A stretch of 22,078 nucleotides of DNA, taken from Welwitschia mirabilis (Eukaryota; Gnetophyta; Gnetopsida; Welwitschiales). The notes beneath the pieces are model-generated. The model had not been told where the DNA came from. It saw only the letters and a program-made list of their open reading frames with translations, and did no database searches. Positions within the stretch are counted from its first letter, which is position 1. Each line of letters starts with the position of its first letter. This document shows, in pieces, positions 17,355 through 22,078 of the stretch. The DNA lies in contig JBOZIK010000001.1 in NCBI GenBank assembly GCA_051453625.1, positions 30,021,196 through 30,043,273 of the forward strand. The letters are read 5' to 3'. Made by a program: the position numbers and the translations under genes.

Positions 17355-17671
17355 CTTTGGGCATGCTATTTCATCTTCTACTTTCGATTCTGAGATGACG
17401 TGAACTGAATCAAACTTTGCTTATAAGGTTGTGCGTCTTGATTGGAATTTTTGCTATGAGATAGTGAACTGGTGAAGCAAACTGATTATGGTGAATATGT
17501 TCAAAATAAAACTTCCTCTTGCCTTGTACATTTGTCCTTAATTTTATCAGGACATGCTACTTGATGAAACTAAGAATCTTGGTGGAATTGGTTTGGACAT
17601 TCTCCTAAGAAATATCCCACTTTTCTAGCCATTGCATTCCCTAAAAATACCATCCTTTCTCTTTTGTAGCT
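17355..17671. other. No clear gene; possibly the decayed 3' end of the LINE
   Basis: About 315 bp between the LTR and the LINE remnant. Minus-strand fragments such as FLGNAMARKVGYFLGECPN (about 17640-17585) continue from the LINE side without a stop for a short distance. They match no motif I can name, and no poly-A tail or target duplication is visible. Confidence 0.35.
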
Positions 17672-17754
17672 TCAAGAACTGCTCTTGTTCTGCTGACACA
17701 TGGCTTTAGCTTCAATGGACAAAAGATCACATTCTAACAGCATTATAGGATCCA

Positions 17755-18449
17755 NNNNNNNNNNNNNNNNNNNNNNNNNNNNNNNNNNNNNNNNNNNNNN
17801 NNNNNNNNNNNNNNNNNNNNNNNNNNNNNNNNNNNNNNNNNNNNNNNNNNNNNNNNNNNNNNNNNNNNNNNNNNNNNNNNNNNNNNNNNNNNNNNNNNNN
17901 NNNNNNNNNNNNNNNNNNNNNNNNNNNNNNNNNNNNNNNNNNNNNNNNNNNNNNNNNNNNNNNNNNNNNNNNNNNNNNNNNNNNNNNNNNNNNNNNNNNN
18001 NNNNNNNNNNNNNNNNNNNNNNNNNNNNNNNNNNNNNNNNNNNNNNNNNNNNNNNNNNNNNNNNNNNNNNNNNNNNNNNNNNNNNNNNNNNNNNNNNNNN
18101 NNNNNNNNNNNNNNNNNNNNNNNNNNNNNNNNNNNNNNNNNNNNNNNNNNNNNNNNNNNNNNNNNNNNNNNNNNNNNNNNNNNNNNNNNNNNNNNNNNNN
18201 NNNNNNNNNNNNNNNNNNNNNNNNNNNNNNNNNNNNNNNNNNNNNNNNNNNNNNNNNNNNNNNNNNNNNNNNNNNNNNNNNNNNNNNNNNNNNNNNNNNN
18301 NNNNNNNNNNNNNNNNNNNNNNNNNNNNNNNNNNNNNNNNNNNNNNNNNNNNNNNNNNNNNNNNNNNNNNNNNNNNNNNNNNNNNNNNNNNNNNNNNNNN
18401 NNNNNNNNNNNNNNNNNNNNNNNNNNNNNNNNNNNNNNNNNNNNNNNNN
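17755..18449. other. Assembly gap, 695 N
   Basis: Lies inside the LINE remnant, between the thumb region and the C-terminal part. The open frames that span it consist of N and are not evidence of coding sequence. Confidence 0.9.
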
Positions 18450-18962
18450 TCAATATTTTTCCAATTTCTTTCACTTATAGCTGGTCCACAAACTGGGCAT
18501 CCATACAAAATAGTGAGATACACGATTGATTGAAAAACTTGGTTGTGAACTTGCTAAGCCCAACTCCCTAGTGAACTACATTATGCTATTCTCTCTTTAT
18601 TGCATTTGTCCCATCTATGGCTATTAGAATAACAAGACTCAAGTATCAAAACGCTTCTACTATTTCAATTTTCTCCCTGTTGAATTTAAAATCAAATAGG
18701 GTATTCATGGTGCCCCAAATCATCAATTTATTCCCAATTTTTGAAGCATGTTTTTCATACTTGTTTCTGGAGTAGAAATCAAAGCTGCATCATCTGCATA
18801 AAGGAGCAATTGGACTGCCAATGATTCTATCTCAACAACATAGTAATTATGTTTTTTGCAGAGCCAATCTTGTAACTCATCAATGAAGAGACCAAAGAGT
18901 GTCGGAGAGAGGACATCCCTGTTTTACTCCTACCTTAGAGACAAGTTCAAAACATCTTTTTT

Positions 18963-19062
18963 NNNNNNNNNNNNNNNNNNNNNNNNNNNNNNNNNNNNNN
19001 NNNNNNNNNNNNNNNNNNNNNNNNNNNNNNNNNNNNNNNNNNNNNNNNNNNNNNNNNNNNNN
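18963..19062. other. Assembly gap, 100 N, with duplicated flanks
   Basis: The 62 bases before the gap and the first 62 after it are near-identical (three differences), both starting GTYGGAGAGAGGACATCCC. The GVKQGCPLS box of reverse transcriptase therefore appears twice, although the enzyme has it once. This shows that the duplication is an assembly product. Confidence 0.92.
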
Positions 19063-19345
19063 GTTGGAGAGAGGACATCCCTGTTTTACTCCTGCCTTAG
19101 AGAAAAGTTCAAAACATCTTTTTTGATCAAAGTCTTTTATTTCAATTATAACCTTTTCATATAAATCTTGAATAGTAGCAAGAAGATCAGGAGGAATTCC
19201 AATATGATTAAGCTGCATCAATAAAACAAACCAAAAGTTTTTTGTTTAGCTTTTTTGCAAAATCCTTGAAATGCCTTAGCGTAAGCAAATGATCAATAGT
19301 GGAATGATTCTGGTGAAAACTTGGTTGGCAAATTATTCTGATATT

Positions 19346-20388
19346 ATTTGCTTTTGCCTTGAATTAATGAAGCTGACTTCTTTTGAGTCTTGCAAACTTT
19401 TTCTAACGATTAATAGGCATCTAATAGCCAACTTCCCCCCCTGACTTGTACCGACTTTTTGCCAAACAATCTCTTAAAAAAGTCTTTTTCAAATTATTTT
19501 TTTAATTTATTATGAAAATGCGAACCTAATCAAGTTGGTATTTGTTACTTTATGTAACAAAAACTAAATTACAAATGTTATGATTTTATAGTATGATATC
19601 ATGTTAACTAATTCTTGGTTTTAGACTTATTTATGAAGAAATATTTGTCACATAGTTTTTAAGATGATTGGAAACCTTATATTAAATTAAAAATCATAGT
19701 CTCTTTCAACGGAAAAACAAACACGAGTTCTCTTAAGTGGGCATAAGCTTCTCATTCAAGAAATGAATTTACTCTCAATTTCTAGATCTAATTCAAGTCT
19801 ATATTGTACTTTATGGGGGGAAAGACACAAAATTGAAGTTGTATTGTGAGTAAAGAAATCCTAGATCTATGTTGTAGATGCAAATTAGAAATTTTTGTTG
19901 CGATCTTATTTAAAAATCAATCTTTTTATGTTATTCTTATAGTTTCATTGTCATAATTTAATTTCTTACATAGTGTTGTATGAGTCGTGTGCTTTACTGA
20001 GATATCGAATCTAGTTGGAGTTTTTGGAGAAAGTACTCTTTTATTGGTCTTATGTTTTTACTATTGTTCTTTCACAATTTTAGAATGTTGGAAAAATAAC
20101 CACAAAAAGGCATTTGATATCTTTTAATCATAAGATTCTAGTGTTCAATGTGTTTTAAGGTTGTTTATAATTGCCAAAGTTATGTTGTATTTGAAAAACA
20201 TGATTTCTAATTTTATTTCATTATTGACTTTTTTGGCTGATAGTCTCTAACTCACCAACACGACCTTCATTTTTAAGGTTGCCAACTTTTTAAACACTGG
20301 ATAAAATGAACACATATATTGCATTAAAATAGTGCCAACAAGCCAACGAGATGAAGAGCATATTAGCAAGCAAAAACATGAGGTGCAA
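19346..20388. other. AT-rich, no recognisable gene
   Basis: About 1 kb, strongly AT-rich, with no coding signal, LTR end or RNA gene visible. A small perfect hairpin, TTTGTTAC/GTAACAAA with a five-base loop, lies at 19541-19561. Confidence 0.5.
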
Positions 20389-20690
20389 TCAATCTGTGGC
20401 TTTAGAGCCATTAGTACATGCTCCTGCTCGCATAACCTTCATCTTTCTCCTATAAATATGTGCCTTTGTGAATGCTTGTGGTGTCTCCTTTCTAGATGCA
20501 ACAAAGTTTTTGGCATCCTCTTCAAGTATTAAGAGCTTCTTCTCAATAAGCCGATCATCATGACTAAGAACAAACTGCGCATCATCTCTAGTCATCCCTG
20601 TCTTCTCCTCTACTAAGTACTTCTCATCATTGGAGTCATGCCTGTGAATGGATGCCTTGACTACTCTAAGGGTGTGCATGTATAATAGGT
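20389..20690 (-). pseudogene. Charged open frame downstream of the hAT remnant
   Basis: A minus-strand frame open to 20751 overlaps the end of the hAT frame and continues, in a different frame, to a stop at 20389. It is rich in charged residues, with RDDAQFVLSHDDRLIEKKLL then ILEEDAKNFVASRKE, and probably helical; a basic YRRKMKVMRAG follows near the end. I do not recognise the family. It could be the shifted C-terminal tail of this hAT transposase or unrelated debris. The low density of stops over 120 codons is the only support for coding. Confidence 0.3.
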
Positions 20691-21700
20691 GATGATTCGC
20701 GCAAGGAAACTTGAGTGACTTGTATTGGAGGCGGAGAAGGATCAGGTACATCCTCTGTAACCACTGTCAACCACTTAGAGAGAGGGTCTGCAACATGAAT
20801 GTCGTCTAGATCGATCTCGTCTCCCTCTGAATATTTGTAAGAGCTACTGGCTATTAACACCTCTTTGTACTTCAACTTCAAGTTGTAGTCCACAAAGACA
20901 AAATCATTTAACTTCTCTGTAGTAAGTCTATTTCATTTCTTAAAGTGGATATGCTCAAAGACACTCTAATTTATTTCACATCCTACATTGATAAAATAAT
21001 TGTATCAATAACTACGTGCACAAGTAAATGAATTGAACAAGGGAATGAGAAATTATTAAAATGCCACATTAAATTATTAACTAGCTTAAACCACTCCAAG
21101 GTTTAGTTAAAATTCTAATGGCTAGTTGTTGCAATGTGGGAACATATGTACCACACACAAACCACCAATCCTCTACAAATTCAAGTTAGTAGAATCTGTC
21201 AGTGAAAATGTGAAATGGCCAACTACTACTATTTTACGTAATCAACTAACATAGGAAAATGAAAACTTAAGATTGCAAAATGCAAACTAAGTTGGAGCCA
21301 TCTTATCCTTTCCCATTTCAGCAGTAAAATGCAAGAACTATGGGTAGTTCTCCTTCCTATAATGATTGAGCTCATTAATAAGCTTCAAAATTCTCAGAGG
21401 ATCACTCTCTAACTTGTGAAGAACATTTGTGACCCCTAAAGCAAGCTCTATATCTCCTATAAGAGATTTTCCATACCCAAATTTTGGGTTTAGAACATGT
21501 GCTACAACATGTAAATTAGAATGCAAATTTTCATTTCATCTTTTGTCAATTAAAGAAGAAATGTATGCCTAATCTGATTCTTCTCTCCTAGTTGACACAC
21601 AAGCTTGGATGGCATTTTTGGCCCTTTCCATTGCCTCATATACAACTCCCATTGATGCTTGCTCACCATCTATGATCCTTAGAACCTTTACCAAAGGCTT
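20666..21700 (-). pseudogene. Plant hAT-family transposase remnant (C-terminal half)
   Basis: hAT transposases cut and paste DNA elements, and their C-terminal half holds the dimerisation region. Minus-strand blocks in order are LVKVLRIIDGEQ and GVVYEAMERAKNAI (21698-21610), YISSLIDKR, LHVVAHVLNPKFGYG (about 21510-21465), WWFVCGTYVPTLQQLAIRIL (about 21165-21106), a CE...S block then VFEHIHFKK (about 20980-20935), EKLNDFVFVDYNLKL, and IDLDDIHVADPLSKWL (about 20820-20770). These match the order in plant hAT proteins, usually LxAAAxxLNPxF, WW..G...P.LQ.LA, CERNWS.FE.IH.KKRNRL, and DPLSEW. An apparent GT-AG intron lies at 20983-21091, with its phase intact, and a possible second at 21173-21287, whose frame is not preserved. 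Three Trp/Arg positions are stops (in DKRW, NWS and KKRN), all explained by one transition each. The N-terminal BED and catalytic Asp parts are outside or lost. Dead copy. Confidence 0.82.
20983..21091 (-). other. Apparent intron inside the hAT remnant
   Basis: On the minus strand the upstream block TKPWSG runs into GTTTAAG, and after 109 bp the sequence reads CAATGTAG before GATGTGAAAT. Joining at GT...AG restores the expected S-G-C-E order in the same frame. Several plant hAT genes have introns in this part. No transcript evidence is available here. Confidence 0.55.
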
Positions 21701-22078
21701 TGTGAAGTATTGAAAAAAATAAAATGACGTCAATAGCTACTCTTACAATAAATTATGTGTTAAAATGATAGACATAGCCTTTTAAAGGCAATAATGCATA
21801 ACACCATAAGTAAAGCACTTGTGGATGAAAATATTTCAATGATGCCAATAGAATGAAGTTTGATTCAAGAATATCGTCGTGTGCATGATCTCTATGCTCA
21901 ACACCTTTTGTCAGAATGTGAGGAGGATCTAAAAGTTGCTAATCTTTTGGCTGGGTAAATAATTTTAATGATGGACATCTTCAATACTTCAGTACGTTGG
22001 ACGTCCTCAATCAATAAAGCCTAGACGTCCCCTCTTCTTGCAGTCAGGTTATATGAAAGTAGCCTATTTACAAGGGCG
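21701..22078. other. Short open stretch and GGACGTCC-like sites at the window edge
   Basis: Plus-strand frame 21857-21958 reads QEYRRVHDLYAQHLLSECEE and ends in KVANLLAG. It looks coding-like but is only 33 codons after a stop, and I cannot assign it. Three GGACGTCC-like sites follow, with cores at 21975, 22001 and 22025, spaced 26 and 24 bp. They resemble the arrays at 3355-3632 and 6925-7175, so a further copy of the Sirevirus-like element may begin at the edge. Confidence 0.35.

Larger units (their letters stand above)
17672..19345 (-). pseudogene. LINE (non-LTR retrotransposon) reverse transcriptase remnant
   Basis: On the minus strand, NHSTIDHLLTLRHF and LLVCFID (about 19310-19222) form the finger/palm start with the first catalytic Asp in FID. 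A small deletion follows: the KAFD block and the next residues are missing, and the reading restarts at LNHIGIPPDLLATIQDLYEK. GVKQGCPLS comes next, appearing twice around the 100-N gap. LFGLFIDELQDWL leads to the catalytic LYADDAALIS (ATCATCTGCATA on plus at 18789-18800). Past several stops, TILYGCPVCGPAISERNWK (18523-18455) matches the thumb region, where plant and other LINEs read LLYGxxVWG. A 695-N gap follows, and then MLLECDLLSIEAKAM near 17740-17700. The endonuclease half is absent, so this is a 5'-truncated, dead copy of L1-like type. Confidence 0.85.

Noticed and set aside
17672-18533. Long 'ORFs' on both strands across the 695-N gap
   Set aside because: Length comes from N. Only the minus-strand ends carry LINE sequence.

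Overview
This looks like a stretch of nuclear, intergenic DNA from a land plant with a large, repeat-rich genome. It is AT-rich and holds no intact host gene. Almost everything recognisable is decayed transposable element: several Ty1/copia LTR retrotransposons (one Sirevirus-like, with an extra 'env-like' ORF after pol), solo or partial copia LTRs, a LINE-type reverse transcriptase and a plant hAT transposase. Nearly every coding stretch is broken by stops and frameshifts. The species cannot be fixed from the sequence; a gymnosperm would fit, but that is only an impression.

Layout. 1-193: end of a copia-type LTR. 194-2781: no recognisable gene. 2782-9720 (minus strand): a 5'-truncated Sirevirus-like copia element. 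In its own reading direction it carries the integrase core, reverse transcriptase and RNase H (9720 to 7291), a tandem array of paired ACGT palindromes (7175 to 6925), two diverged copies of an env-like ORF (6844-6205 and 5448-4369, separated by a 756-N gap), a polypurine tract (3934-3922) and a 3' LTR (3921-2782) whose U3 has a second array of the same paired palindromes. 9721-12995 (plus strand): a second copia pol, head to head with the first, interrupted by a 451-bp solo LTR (10678-11128) with a GGCTA target-site duplication. 12996-14600: nothing identifiable. 14610-15170 (minus): RNase H remnant of a third copia lineage. 15190-16330 (plus): LTR, degenerate initiator-tRNA primer site and gag remnant of a fourth copia copy. 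16741-16856: possible gag scrap. 16993-17354 (minus): copia LTR starting TGTTGG. 17672-19345 (minus): LINE RT remnant with its YADD box. 19346-20388: AT-rich, empty. 20389-21700 (minus): hAT transposase remnant with an apparent phase-preserving intron and an odd charged tail. 21701-22078: a short open stretch and more GGACGTCC-like sites.

The most interesting signal not explained by standard annotation is the array of GGACGTCC-like palindromes. They come in pairs 19-22 bp apart (about two helical turns). The array occurs in the LTR U3 and again immediately upstream of the env-like ORF, which suggests a shared regulatory module carried by the element. A technical observation also matters: all four gaps of exactly 100 N are flanked by near-identical direct duplications, which look like unmerged contig ends and not biology.

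No complete new system such as a defence island, gene cluster or CRISPR array is visible.
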